DNA of 64,000 bases from contig NZ_ACJM01000001.1 in NCBI RefSeq assembly GCF_000174415.1, positions 248,001 through 312,000 on the forward strand, written 5' to 3'. The notes beneath the pieces are model-generated. The model ran no database searches. It worked only from the letters and a program-made list of their open reading frames with translations, and had not been told where the DNA came from. The first letter of the stretch is position 1; each line of letters begins with the position of its first letter. The translations under genes were made by a program, and so were the position numbers. Positions 1 to 6,874 of the stretch are shown one piece after another. This DNA comes from Dethiobacter alkaliphilus AHT 1. GTDB taxonomy: Bacteria > Bacillota > Dethiobacteria > Dethiobacterales > Dethiobacteraceae.

Positions 1-90
1 TTCAATTCCGTGACCGTCTACGCTGAGATCCAGGGGATTAAACTTTTTCCCGTCGATGGTCAGGCCGCCTTTGTTAAACCCGATTTTCAA
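1..90 (-). CDS. Small protein of unknown function, 3' part cut by window edge
   Basis: The minus-strand frame opens with a TTG at 90, eight bases behind a clear GAAAGGAG ribosome site, and runs off the left edge of the window. The visible N-terminus reads MKIGFNKGGLTIDGKKFNPL (TTG read as Met) and continues LDLSVDGHGIE, with no signal peptide. It lies 24 bases downstream of two related small genes on the same strand and is probably cotranscribed with them. I do not recognise the family. The strong ribosome site and the tight spacing are the main support for its being real. Confidence 0.6.
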   Translation of the reverse strand, partial: MKIGFNKGGLTIDGKKFNPLDLSVDGHGIE

Positions 91-114
91 GGTACATGCT
101 CCTTTCTCATAGAT

Positions 115-339
115 TTACGTGCCGACTATATCTGAATCATCGTTGGTTGCAAAGCCAAACTGGGCCTCCATAATGTTAGATAACTGAGCGGCAACGATGG
201 TCAGGACCTGCTGAGCGTTTTGGTTAACTGCTTTCTGGTTAATCACATAGGCCTGAAATACATCGGCATTTGCAGGTATGATATGGTGGGCGTGTCTGGG
301 TTTTTTGCCGTACTGATGTTGAAACGCGAAACTCCTCAT
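115..339 (-). CDS. Small protein A of a tandem paralogous pair, unknown function
   Basis: 74 residues. The ATG at 339 follows AAGGAG by nine bases; longer in-frame starts upstream lack a ribosome site. The C-terminal 40 residues, from VINQKAVNQNAQQVL to the end motif EAQFGFATNDDSDI, match the neighbouring gene at 36 of 40 positions although many codons differ at the third base, which argues for purifying selection on the protein. The N-terminal 34 residues (MRSFAFQHQYGKK, rich in H, K, R) are unrelated to the neighbour. There is no signal peptide or membrane segment; the core is Gln/Asn/Ala-rich and probably one amphipathic helix. Function unknown. A spore-coat or other structural role would be only a guess, from size, composition and the sporulating host. 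Confidence 0.75.
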   Translation of the reverse strand: MRSFAFQHQYGKKPRHAHHIIPANADVFQAYVINQKAVNQNAQQVLTIVAAQLSNIMEAQFGFATNDDSDIVGT

Positions 340-394
340 GCATATAGCTCCTTTCTTAGGTTGTGACAGCGAAAACTTATTTGTGGCTATTAAG

Positions 395-574
395 CTACGT
401 ATTAATGATATCGCTGTCGTCGTTGGTAGCAAAACCAAACTGAGCCTCAATGATGTTGGACACCTGTGCTGCAACTAATACAAGTACTTGCTGGGCGTTT
501 TGGTTTACCGCCTTTTGATTAATTACGCTTGCCAAAAAAAGATCGCCGGGGATTTGTTGTCTTTGGTTGGACAT
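395..574 (-). CDS. Small protein B of a tandem paralogous pair, unknown function
   Basis: 59 residues, starting MSNQRQQIPGDLFLAS, with an ATG behind a perfect AGGAGGT. It shares the Gln/Asn-rich core (NQKAVNQNAQQVL) and the C-terminus EAQFGFATNDDSDI with the next gene downstream; only the first 16 residues or so and the last three differ. It is the first gene of the three-gene minus-strand cassette, so a promoter should lie just upstream. Cysteines and a membrane segment are absent. No family is recognised by reading. Tandem duplication with protein-level conservation but strong synonymous divergence suggests an old pair kept for a dosage or assembly reason. Confidence 0.75.
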   Translation of the reverse strand: MSNQRQQIPGDLFLASVINQKAVNQNAQQVLVLVAAQVSNIIEAQFGFATNDDSDIINT

Positions 575-595
575 TTGTTCACCTCCTGATTAATG

Positions 596-604
596 TATAA
601 TATG
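596..604 (-). promoter_or_regulatory. Possible sporulation-type -10 element for the small-protein cassette
   Basis: On the minus strand the sequence CATATTATA lies about 20 bases before the first ribosome site of the cassette. It fits the mother-cell sigma-E/sigma-K -10 form CATANNNTA. I cannot see a convincing matching -35, and the AT-rich setting makes chance matches likely, so this is weak. Confidence 0.2.
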
Positions 605-760
605 ACAACGGGTATAGATTCTGTGATATAATCAGTTGCTGTTTAATGTCTGTGCCTAGGTCATGATTAGGCGATATCATAGTATGCTAATAGAAGATAA
701 ATTGTTAATAGTTTAATGTTCTGCATGCTGATTTTTTATTAAATAAGGCATAAATTAATC

Positions 761-877
761 ATGCCCGGCCTTACAGATTGCAAAGCAAAAGCAGTACGCT
801 TTTCCACGTTGGAGGCATTATGTCGCGAACTTAATTGTCAGCCCGGTGATTTGCTTGAATATCAGCCGGATGAGTAA
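761..877 (+). pseudogene. C-terminal remnant of a YozG/HTH_26-type Cro/C1 regulator
   Basis: A 38-codon frame reads into RFSTLEALCRELNCQPGDLL and then EYQPDE. That is the characteristic last third of small XRE regulators in which LCxxLNCQPGDLLEYxPDE closes the domain. The recognition helix and everything before it are missing: the same frame is closed by a TAA about 30 bases upstream, and no ribosome site precedes the ATG. I read it as the 3' end of a deleted regulator gene. Expression as a short peptide is possible but unsupported. Confidence 0.7.
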
Positions 878-946
878 AGGATATCAACACTCTATTGGCG
901 AAGAACCCAACAGGTGGTTTATCCTGTACTGTGAGGAGTGAGAGTT

Positions 947-1075
947 ATGGAATCTCTTAGTTTTCTGGCGCCCATTGCTTTTATTTTTGGTTTAGCCGGC
1001 TTTGCGGAAGCATCCCGGCTGAAAAAGGACGTGGCGGAGCTAAAAGCTGAAGTTGAGAAATTAAAAAACAAATAA
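947..1075 (+). CDS. 42-residue protein: membrane helix plus coiled coil
   Basis: The ATG follows GTGAGGAGTGAGAGTT, a good ribosome site. Residues 4-22 (LSFLAPIAFIFGLAGFAEA) form one hydrophobic helix. Residues 24-42 (RLKKDVAELKAEVEKLKNK) have heptad-like spacing and high charge, as in a short coiled coil. A strong intrinsic terminator begins 17 bases after the stop, so the gene appears to be its own transcription unit. Small membrane-anchored coiled-coil proteins of this shape are common in Firmicutes; the partner and role are unknown. Confidence 0.65.
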   Translation: MESLSFLAPIAFIFGLAGFAEASRLKKDVAELKAEVEKLKNK

Positions 1076-1092
1076 CCTGGGATAACAAATAT

Positions 1093-1135
1093 CGGTCCCG
1101 GGACGGAGAAAAGTCCGTTCCCGGGACCGTTTTTG
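1093..1135 (+). terminator. Rho-independent terminator
   Basis: A hairpin with arms CGGTCCCGGGACGGA and TCCGTTCCCGGGACCG (one bulged base) is followed by TTTTTG. It closes the 42-residue gene. Confidence 0.9.
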
Positions 1136-1246
1136 TTTAATGGTTATGGATGTAAACTATAAGCAGAAGTCTACAACTACGGTGGTTTTGATAACAGTGA
1201 AAAGACTGTTATAATAGCCATAACAAGTCTTAAGGAGTTGATGTTC

Positions 1247-1630
1247 TTGCAGCCAATTTTTGAAGTTGTCACCAATAAGTCTTTTGGCGAAGCGGTGGAT
1301 GCTGTCATTGAAAGAACCAAGGCAAACGGTTTCAGGGTGCTTCATGTTCATGATGTACAGGCTACGTTGGCAGAAAAGAACTTTGAGCAGGAACCGCTTA
1401 AGATTATAGAGGTCTGCAATGCAAAATATGCTCATACGGCGCTGCAAATCGAAGTGACCGTCAGCCTGCTGATGCCCTGTCGGATTAATGTGTATGTAAC
1501 GGAAGGCAAAACAGTCATCAGCACAGTTAAACCCCGTTCTCTGGCAGGAATATTTAATAAGCCGGAGCTGCAAAGTTTCGCGGAGGATGTTGAGGAAGTT
1601 TTGCTCAGGATTATTGATGAAAGTAAATAG
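1247..1630 (+). CDS. DUF302 domain protein
   Basis: About 127 residues of the DUF302 fold (compact alpha/beta, often linked to metal or redox stress; biochemical role not settled). Family features are visible: an N-terminal FEVVTNKSFGEAVDAV strand-helix, GFRVLHVHDVQATL, the central EPLKIIEVCNAKYAHTAL with its Cys, and LMPCRINVYVTEGKTVIS. TTG at 1247 is chosen because AAGGAG sits nine bases before it; the ATG at 1241 is only three bases from that site. The next small gene starts 12 bases downstream, so the two form an operon ending at a terminator. Confidence 0.8.
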   Translation: MQPIFEVVTNKSFGEAVDAVIERTKANGFRVLHVHDVQATLAEKNFEQEPLKIIEVCNAKYAHTALQIEVTVSLLMPCRINVYVTEGKTVISTVKPRSLAGIFNKPELQSFAEDVEEVLLRIIDESK

Positions 1631-1642
1631 GAGCTGTATGTT

Positions 1643-1783
1643 GTGGCTAAAGAAGAACTGGCAGAGATTAAAGAGCGAATACAGGATTTGAAAAAAAGAA
1701 TGCCCAAGCACTCTGTAAAACCGGCCATGCTGCAGGAGTTGGAGGAATTGGAGGAAAGGCTGGCTGAGTTGGAACGAGATTAA
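1643..1783 (+). CDS. 46-residue charged coiled-coil protein
   Basis: The GTG start lies seven bases after GGAGCT. The product is almost wholly helical and charged: VAKEELAEIKERIQDLKKRM, a short PKHSVKP hinge, then MLQELEELEERLAELERD, which together look like a helical hairpin. It lies 12 bases after the DUF302 gene and ends just before a terminator. There is no membrane segment or Cys. Function unknown; an adaptor or stabiliser of its neighbour would be a guess. Confidence 0.6.
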   Translation: MAKEELAEIKERIQDLKKRMPKHSVKPAMLQELEELEERLAELERD

Positions 1784-1786
1784 TTA

Positions 1787-1815
1787 GGCCGTGGACTAAG
1801 CGCCATGGCTTTTTT
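1787..1815 (+). terminator. Rho-independent terminator
   Basis: GGCCGTGG and CCATGGCT pair through G-C, A-U and G-U across an eight-base loop, followed by TTTTTT. It ends the DUF302 operon. Confidence 0.8.
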
Positions 1816-1839
1816 AATATCTGGCCCTACATAAATCGG

Positions 1840-1877
1840 CCTGGGTTTGAATAAAGGTTACTATATTCAAACCCGGG
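1840..1877 (+). promoter_or_regulatory. Inverted repeat directly before the CPBP protease gene
   Basis: CCTGGGTTTGAATA (1840-1853) and TATTCAAACCCGGG (1864-1877) are inverted copies with 13 of 14 positions matching, around a ten-base spacer. The right arm runs into the GGGGG that serves as ribosome site for the ATG at 1885. Either it is a dyad operator, or an mRNA hairpin that hides the ribosome site. Confidence 0.6.
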
Positions 1878-1884
1878 GGTGCTT

Positions 1885-2754
1885 ATGAAGATTTTAGTGA
1901 TTACAGGTAAAATTGTGCTGACTGTGGTTGTTGTCTTCGTCCTGACCTTTGTCGCTGTAATGGTGCTGGGCTTATTGGGTTCGGTGCTGTCCGGTCAGAT
2001 GGATCCTGCACAATTTGTGCAGCTGCCGCTGGTTAACAGGCTGCTGCTGATTATTTCCACTGCTGTGAATATTGGGGCCGTACTTATTATGTATTACTTA
2101 TTTGAACGAAAACGGGGCTGGTCATTGGGATGGCGGCAAAGAGAACGTTGGCGGCTGGGAAAGGAAGGCGCAATTTGGGGTATAGGAATCATGACGGCGG
2201 CTTTTATGGTTATCTGGGCCCTCGGTGGGCTGCAGGTAACCGGCTTTACACTGGAATCAGGTGTAATTGATGCGCTGTTGTTCTCTGTGGTTTTGTTTGC
2301 AGTTGTGGCTGTAGGTGAGGAACTGTTGTGCCGCGGGTACTGGTATGGATTGATTAAAAATGATTTTGGATCGCAGGCGGCTATTGTTGGTACCTCTGTT
2401 GTGTTTGCGGCGCTTCATTTGATGAACAGCAACGTGCTGCAAAGCCCGGTGCCCTTTATTAATTTGCTTTTGGCTGGGGTGCTCTTGGGTGTGGCCAGGG
2501 AAGTGACCGGTGGTTTATGGGTGCCCATGGGTATCCATTTTACCTGGAACCTTTTTCAGGGAAATATCTTTGGCTTTGCCGTTTCCGGTTTGCAGATTGA
2601 GCATTCAGTAATCCAGATTGAAACCGCAGGTTCTCAGCTTCTTTCCGGCGGTGGGTTCGGCGCTGAAGGGAGCCTGGTTACCACTGCCATATTGGTGGCC
2701 TTTACCTTGGTGATTGCCCGTAAGTATCAAAATGACGTGATTTATAAAAGATGA
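1885..2754 (+). CDS. CPBP family intramembrane (CAAX-like) protease
   Basis: About 289 residues, largely hydrophobic, with seven or eight membrane segments. The three CPBP motifs are present: EELLCRGYW (EExxxR), a mid-membrane His in FAALHLMN, and HFTWN (HxxxN), the glutamates and histidines that form the glutamic protease site of Rce1/CPBP proteins. In bacteria such proteins serve bacteriocin self-immunity, signalling or membrane protein processing; here the substrate is unknown. ATG 1885 is preferred to the GTG two codons upstream because that GTG lies in the ribosome site. A near-perfect inverted repeat immediately precedes the gene. The following gap holds a reversed copy of the window's dispersed repeat. 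Confidence 0.88.
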   Translation: MKILVITGKIVLTVVVVFVLTFVAVMVLGLLGSVLSGQMDPAQFVQLPLVNRLLLIISTAVNIGAVLIMYYLFERKRGWSLGWRQRERWRLGKEGAIWGIGIMTAAFMVIWALGGLQVTGFTLESGVIDALLFSVVLFAVVAVGEELLCRGYWYGLIKNDFGSQAAIVGTSVVFAALHLMNSNVLQSPVPFINLLLAGVLLGVAREVTGGLWVPMGIHFTWNLFQGNIFGFAVSGLQIEHSVIQIETAGSQLLSGGGFGAEGSLVTTAILVAFTLVIARKYQNDVIYKR

Positions 2755-2810
2755 TAATATCAAAAGGAAATATTAACGAAAATAAGGAAGCATATAGGTT
2801 ATGATAATAG

Positions 2811-2910
2811 GAAAGCACGCTTATTCAGTTACCTTAGGCGCGTGCTTTTCGATACCGGTTTCCTTAGCAGCTTCGCAAACTGCGAAGCGTTATAATTTAC
2901 TACCGGTATT
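2811..2910 (-). repeat. Dispersed two-hairpin element, copy A (inverted)
   Basis: Read on the minus strand it has outer arms ATACCGGT / ACCGGTAT enclosing GCTTCGC-AGTTT-GCGAAGC, then a second hairpin with arms AAAGCACGC / GCGTGCTTT and loop core AAGGTAACTGAA. In its own orientation it starts directly after a hairpin and eight Ts (the features at 2911-2945). It is the only one of the five copies pointing against the local genes, which suggests mobility rather than leader function. Confidence 0.85.
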
Positions 2911-2945
2911 AAAAAAAACAGACAAGGGAACCGTCCTTGTGTCTG
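2911..2945 (-). terminator. Hairpin plus T8 (minus-strand terminator-like)
   Basis: On the minus strand CAGACACAAGG and CCTTGTCTG pair around ACGGTTC, then eight Ts. The internal GGACGGTTCCC resembles short RAYT/REP-type repeat cores seen in many Firmicute genomes. No minus-strand gene ends here, so it may be a repeat remnant that doubles as a terminator. Confidence 0.55.
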
Positions 2946-2961
2946 GTGAAAGGAGTAGGCC

Positions 2962-3474
2962 GTGGATACAATTTTAAGAAGACGCAGTATTCGCAAATAT
3001 AAGGACAAGCCGGTGCCGGAGCAGGTGGTGTATGAACTGCTCAGGGCAGGCATGAATGCGCCGTCGGCAGGAAATGCACAACCCTGGCATTTTGTGGTGA
3101 TCAGGGACCGTAAGATTTTAGATGCCGTCCCCGAATTTCACCCCTATTCCGGGATGATCAGGGAAGCGCCCATGGCCATTTTGGTCTGCGGCGATTTGCG
3201 GGAGGAAAAGTATCCGGGATATTGGGTACAGGATTGTTCAGCAGCGACCCAGAATATTTTGCTGGCGGCTCAGGATCGTGGGTTGGGTACGGTTTGGTTG
3301 GGAATGTACCCGCGGGAGGAGCGGGTATTGGCAATGCGCAAACTTCTGGGCATGCCCGAAGAGGTGATACCCCTTTCCCTTATTCCTGTGGGGTATCCTG
3401 CGGAAAAGAAAGGACCGGCAGACCGGTTTTTACCGGAGCGGGTCCATTATGACGGGTGGAATAAATCCGGTTAA
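2962..3474 (+). CDS. Nitroreductase family FMN protein
   Basis: 170 residues, short single-domain form. FMN-binding features: the N-terminal RRRSIRKYKDKPVP (the phosphate-binding Arg cluster), NAPSAGNAQPWHFVVI (the usual APSxxNxQPW loop), AAQDRGLGTVWLGMYP, and the closing IPVGYPAEKKGPADRF. Such enzymes reduce nitro groups, quinones or flavins using NAD(P)H, and anaerobes carry many; the substrate cannot be read from sequence. The GTG start lies eight bases after AAAGGAG. It is transcribed alone: a repeat lies upstream and a hairpin follows. Confidence 0.88.
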   Translation: MDTILRRRSIRKYKDKPVPEQVVYELLRAGMNAPSAGNAQPWHFVVIRDRKILDAVPEFHPYSGMIREAPMAILVCGDLREEKYPGYWVQDCSAATQNILLAAQDRGLGTVWLGMYPREERVLAMRKLLGMPEEVIPLSLIPVGYPAEKKGPADRFLPERVHYDGWNKSG

Positions 3475-3501
3475 TCGATTTGATAATGTAAACAGTACAG
3501 C

Positions 3502-3525
3502 AAAGGCGCCGGTTGAAGCGCCTTT
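3502..3525 (+). terminator. Hairpin between nitroreductase and EamA genes
   Basis: AAAGGCGC and GCGCCTTT form a perfect eight-base stem around an eight-base loop. Only a short TTT ends the stem and CCC follows, so termination may be weak. Confidence 0.5.
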
Positions 3526-3542
3526 CCCTATGGAGAGATGAG

Positions 3543-4421
3543 ATGACTGACAGAAATAAAGGTATTTTACTTATGATTGCTTCATCTGTTTTTTTTGCCC
3601 TGATGGCCACTCTGGTGCGGCTTTCCGGAGATTTACCCACCATGGAAAAAGTGTTTTTTCGTAATGTGGTGGGTTTTGCCGTCTCCGCATTTTTGATCTT
3701 GAGAAGCAGGGGGAGTTTTTGGGGCGTGGATAAAAGAGCTTTGTTTATCCGGGCTTTCTTTGGCTTTGTGGCCTTGGTTTTTTATTTTTATGCCATTGAC
3801 AACCTGCCTTTGGCAAACGCGGTAATCCTAAATCAGACCAGTCCGTTTTTTGTCCTGATTCTGGCCTTTCTCTGGTTGAGGGAAAAAATACGCAAACCCC
3901 AGTGGGTGGCCATAATTTTTGCCCTCTTTGGTGTGTCGCTGATTGTGCAGCCGGGATTGGACTATGAGCTGTTTCCCGCCATTATCGGTCTTTTGTCGGC
4001 GGTGCTGGCGGCGGCGGCCTATGCCGCAGTGAGGCATTTGCGCCTGACAGATCAGCCTCAGACCATAGTTTTTTATTTTACCGGCTTTACTACCCTGGCC
4101 ACATTGCCCTTTTTAATTTTCGGTGAATTTGTTATGCCTGATTTGTTTCAGTTTCTGGCCCTTTTGGGGGTGGGAATAACTGCCACCATTGCGCAATTTT
4201 TGATGACCTATGCGTACCGCTATTGTGAGGCAGGGGAATTGTCCATTTATGCCTACGGCAATACCATTACCGCCATGTTTTTGGGTTTGCTGATCTTCGG
4301 GGAGCTTCCCGACATTGTCAGCCTGCTGGGAGTCACCTTTGTGCTGTTTGGCGCTTATCTCAATTACTACTCCAAACAGAGCCAAATTGTCCCTGAAAGC
4401 GGGGAGCGGGACTGCAGCTAA
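3543..4421 (+). CDS. EamA/DMT family transporter
   Basis: 292 residues with ten predicted membrane helices in two EamA repeats of five. Each repeat opens with a typical first helix (IASSVFFALMATLVRLSGD and GLLSAVLAAAAYAAVRHL), with PMEKVFFRN-like and FYFYAIDNLPLANA segments as in RhaT/YdcZ-type exporters. DMT proteins export amino acids or metabolites by proton antiport; the substrate is unknown. ATG 3543 is chosen because GGAGAGATGAG precedes it; an upstream in-frame TTG has no such site. The gene stands alone. Confidence 0.85.
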   Translation: MTDRNKGILLMIASSVFFALMATLVRLSGDLPTMEKVFFRNVVGFAVSAFLILRSRGSFWGVDKRALFIRAFFGFVALVFYFYAIDNLPLANAVILNQTSPFFVLILAFLWLREKIRKPQWVAIIFALFGVSLIVQPGLDYELFPAIIGLLSAVLAAAAYAAVRHLRLTDQPQTIVFYFTGFTTLATLPFLIFGEFVMPDLFQFLALLGVGITATIAQFLMTYAYRYCEAGELSIYAYGNTITAMFLGLLIFGELPDIVSLLGVTFVLFGAYLNYYSKQSQIVPESGERDCS

Positions 4422-4434
4422 AAAGAAGAGACGG

Positions 4435-4502
4435 TTTCATAACAGCAACGTTTCAGTTATAATAGAGGCAGACAAAGTTTGGCGTTGGTACATCAAACTT
4501 TG
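4435..4502 (+). promoter_or_regulatory. Promoter and dyad operator for the RdhA-like gene
   Basis: A perfect TATAAT (4458-4463) has a weak TTTCAT 17 bases upstream (4435-4440). Just after the expected start point comes CAAAGTTTG (4473-4481), with a perfect inverted copy CAAACTTTG (4494-4502) 12 bases later, next to the ribosome site GGGAGGGAG. The layout fits repression by a regulator bound between promoter and gene. Confidence 0.55.
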
Positions 4503-4514
4503 GGAGGGAGAGCT

Positions 4515-5738
4515 TTGATTCCTCGTAAGCAATATGTTGTTGAGCGTCCCGGATACGAAGTAAATGAAGAAGAGTACCGCCGTTTTCCTGTGCATAGGCA
4601 GGCTTTTGTTACGGTGAGCGAAGAAGACACCGGAGAAAAGGTTTACATGGGATGGATTGAAAAGATGCAGGCCAGTGCGCAAAAGAATATGATGCGCAAT
4701 CTGTCCGGCAGAACTGTGGTGGATTACGCTGTTAACTTTGGCGCCAATACCGTTAACCTTATTTTAGGGGAATACGGATTTCCCAACAGTCACTTTCTTA
4801 AATGGGATCCGCTTTATATTCCGGAGCCCATGACAGAGCATCCGGTGGAGATGGAACCGGAAAAGCTGACAAAGCTGGTTAAGGAAACATCAGAACTATA
4901 TGGCGCAGATTTAGTGGGCGTGACTGAATTAGACGAGAAGTGGGTCTATTCTGAAGACCATCTCTCCAAACCGTTTGTCTTTGCCGATACCCCAAGGCCC
5001 CGGGAAACAGAAGAAGCTTTTGAGATCCCCAAATCAGTTAACCGTGCCATTGTCATAGCTGTGGCCATGGATGCAAAGATGATTGAAACATCGCCGGAAG
5101 TAACTGCAAGCACCTCAGTTGCTGTGGGCTATTCCAGGATGGGGATTACCGCTGTTTCTTTGGCTGAATTCATTCGTTCTCTGGGCTATGTTGCCATTCC
5201 CTGCATGAATGACACCACCATGAGTATACCGCTGGCCATTGATGCTGGCTTGGGAGAAGTGGGCCGGCATGGCCTTTTGATAACTCCGGAATTTGGCTCT
5301 AATGTGCGTTTGTGTAAGGTACTTACCAATATGCCGCTAATCCCGGATCAGCCCATTAATATGGGCCTTACTGAGTTTTGCCATCAGTGCATGCTTTGTG
5401 CGGTTCACTGCCCGGCAAATGCCATCACCAAAGAAAATCCCTCCTTTAGCGGGGTTTGCGAGAACAACAATTCTGGTGTGAAAAAGTGGCAGGTCCGTTC
5501 CAGCGACTGTCTGCGTTTCTGGCAGCAAAACGGTGCCGATTGCATAAACTGCATCGCAGTATGTCCGTTTACCTACGGCTATGAATGGTCACAATGCATG
5601 GAGTGTGTCCGTTGTGATACAACCCACGGCTGTGCATTGCACATTACCACCCATTTGCGGGAGAAGCACGGTTATGTCAAAGATGCATACTGGTGGGAGC
5701 GACCCACAATAAACCCCTTGACAAGAAAAGGATTATAA
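4515..5738 (+). CDS. Reductive dehalogenase-like (RdhA-type) corrinoid/Fe-S protein, cytoplasmic
   Basis: 407 residues. The middle and C-terminus read like the RdhA core: SIPLAIDAGLGEVGRHGLLI, TPEFGSNVRL and KVLTNMPL, then a full ferredoxin set CHQCMLCAVHCP and a second cluster CINCIAVCPF, with more Cys in QCMECVRCDTTHGC. Respiratory RdhA enzymes carry a Tat signal (RRxFxK) and a neighbouring rdhB anchor; neither is present, so this should be cytosolic. The same fold serves epoxyqueuosine reductase QueG, but the AGLGEVGRHGLLITPEFG stretch is closer to RdhA. Start TTG 4515 follows GGGAGGGAG. Promoter and dyad lie upstream, a terminator downstream. Substrate unknown. Confidence 0.75.
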   Translation: MIPRKQYVVERPGYEVNEEEYRRFPVHRQAFVTVSEEDTGEKVYMGWIEKMQASAQKNMMRNLSGRTVVDYAVNFGANTVNLILGEYGFPNSHFLKWDPLYIPEPMTEHPVEMEPEKLTKLVKETSELYGADLVGVTELDEKWVYSEDHLSKPFVFADTPRPRETEEAFEIPKSVNRAIVIAVAMDAKMIETSPEVTASTSVAVGYSRMGITAVSLAEFIRSLGYVAIPCMNDTTMSIPLAIDAGLGEVGRHGLLITPEFGSNVRLCKVLTNMPLIPDQPINMGLTEFCHQCMLCAVHCPANAITKENPSFSGVCENNNSGVKKWQVRSSDCLRFWQQNGADCINCIAVCPFTYGYEWSQCMECVRCDTTHGCALHITTHLREKHGYVKDAYWWERPTINPLTRKGL

Positions 5739-5743
5739 TGACG

Positions 5744-5769
5744 GGCCGGTTATTCCGGCCTTGTTTTTT
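5744..5769 (+). terminator. Rho-independent terminator
   Basis: GGCCGG-TTATT-CCGGCC followed by TTGTTTTTTTT, closing the RdhA-like gene. Confidence 0.9.
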
Positions 5770-5819
5770 TTGTCCGGAAAAAGACCATACTATGGGCAAA
5801 GGGTAAAGGGAGTTGAAAT

Positions 5820-6743
5820 ATGGTGCGCAAAATAATTGCTTTGATATTTGTTCTGGCCCTGGTGGCAGTGGGCTGTCCGCAGCAGGCGGAGCCGGAACCC
5901 GAAGCTGTAACGGAAAACGTTACGCTATATTACGGTAGCGAGGGTAATGAAGAACTGGTCACCGAAGAGCGGGAAATATCTTACCGTGAGGGTGAGGACC
6001 GCTACCAGGTTGTGTTGGAAGAGTTAATTGCCGGCCCGGAGACTGAGGGCTATACCGCAAATATCCCAGAGGAAACAGAGGTTTACGGTACTATTTTGCA
6101 AAATGATTCATTGCTGGTTAACTTCAGCGAAGAATTTACGAACTTTGGCGGCAGTGTGGCGGAAGTGGTGGCCATTGCTTCTGTGGTCAACACGCTGACT
6201 CAGTTTGAAGAAATAGAACGGGTGAAAATCCTTGCTGAGGGGGAAGAACTAATTGCTCCCAGCGGTGAGCGGCGCGGGTTCATGGAGCCCTTTGCCACAG
6301 AAATAACTCCGCCGGCAGTTCAGCAAACGGTGATACTGTATTTTGCCCGTCCTGATGCCACCGCCGTTGTGCCGGAGGAGCGGGAAATATCATTGCCGCA
6401 GGAAGCGGAATTTGCACAGCAGCTTGAACTTGTGCTGGAAGAATTGATTGCCGGCCCCCAGCGTGAAGATTTAAGCCCAACCATCCCTGCTGAGGTCAGT
6501 GTGCTGAACGTGGACGTGGCGGAAAATACCGCCACAGTGAATTTCTCAGAGGAAATGCACACCGAACATACCGGAGGTGCTGCGGGAGAAACAATGACCA
6601 TCCTTTCCATTGTTAATACCCTCACCGAATTTCCGGAAGTTGAAGATGTGCTGATGCAGGTGGAGGGCGAACCGATGAATATCGAGCACGTAATACTGGA
6701 TGCACCGGTACAGCGCAATGAAGAACTTATTGAGGAAGAATAA
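5820..6743 (+). CDS. Lipoprotein with two GerMN domains (GerM-like)
   Basis: 307 residues, strongly acidic. The signal sequence ends LALVAVGCPQQ, with lipobox Cys at residue 19. Two GerMN (sporulation/spore germination) repeats follow at about 33-150 and 170-290; each shows VTLYYG or VILYFA, YQVVLEELIAGP / LELVLEELIAGP, a LLVNFSEEF / ATVNFSEEM strand and a SVVNTLTxF helix. In B. subtilis GerM the same twin domain helps the SpoIIQ-SpoIIIAH channel complex across the septum. Length and domain count agree with GerM, but the acidic tail and isolated position leave a vegetative envelope role possible. ATG 5820 follows AAGGGAG. Confidence 0.85.
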   Translation: MVRKIIALIFVLALVAVGCPQQAEPEPEAVTENVTLYYGSEGNEELVTEEREISYREGEDRYQVVLEELIAGPETEGYTANIPEETEVYGTILQNDSLLVNFSEEFTNFGGSVAEVVAIASVVNTLTQFEEIERVKILAEGEELIAPSGERRGFMEPFATEITPPAVQQTVILYFARPDATAVVPEEREISLPQEAEFAQQLELVLEELIAGPQREDLSPTIPAEVSVLNVDVAENTATVNFSEEMHTEHTGGAAGETMTILSIVNTLTEFPEVEDVLMQVEGEPMNIEHVILDAPVQRNEELIEEE

Positions 6744-6744
6744 T

Positions 6745-6776
6745 AACAGTCCGGGCCAACTTTGGTCCGGACTGTT
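6745..6776 (+). terminator. Strong hairpin after the GerM-like gene
   Basis: AACAGTCCGGGCCAA and TTGGTCCGGACTGTT form a 15-base stem with one G-U pair. Only AACATTTCT follows, so it lacks a proper T-run. Confidence 0.65.
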
Positions 6777-6874
6777 AACATTTCTGTGGCATATTTTAGC
6801 AGAAAATTGTTTATACTAAAGATGAATGAGAAAAATATCCATCTATATGATATCAGAACTATGGGGTTGATTGA

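Noticed and set aside
1157-1711. Open frame of about 180 codons on the minus strand
   Set aside because: It is antisense to the DUF302 gene and its small partner, which have ribosome sites and family motifs; a shadow frame.
4515-5738. Respiratory reductive dehalogenase
   Set aside because: No twin-arginine signal and no rdhB or rdhC-like gene next to it; a respiratory role is not supported.
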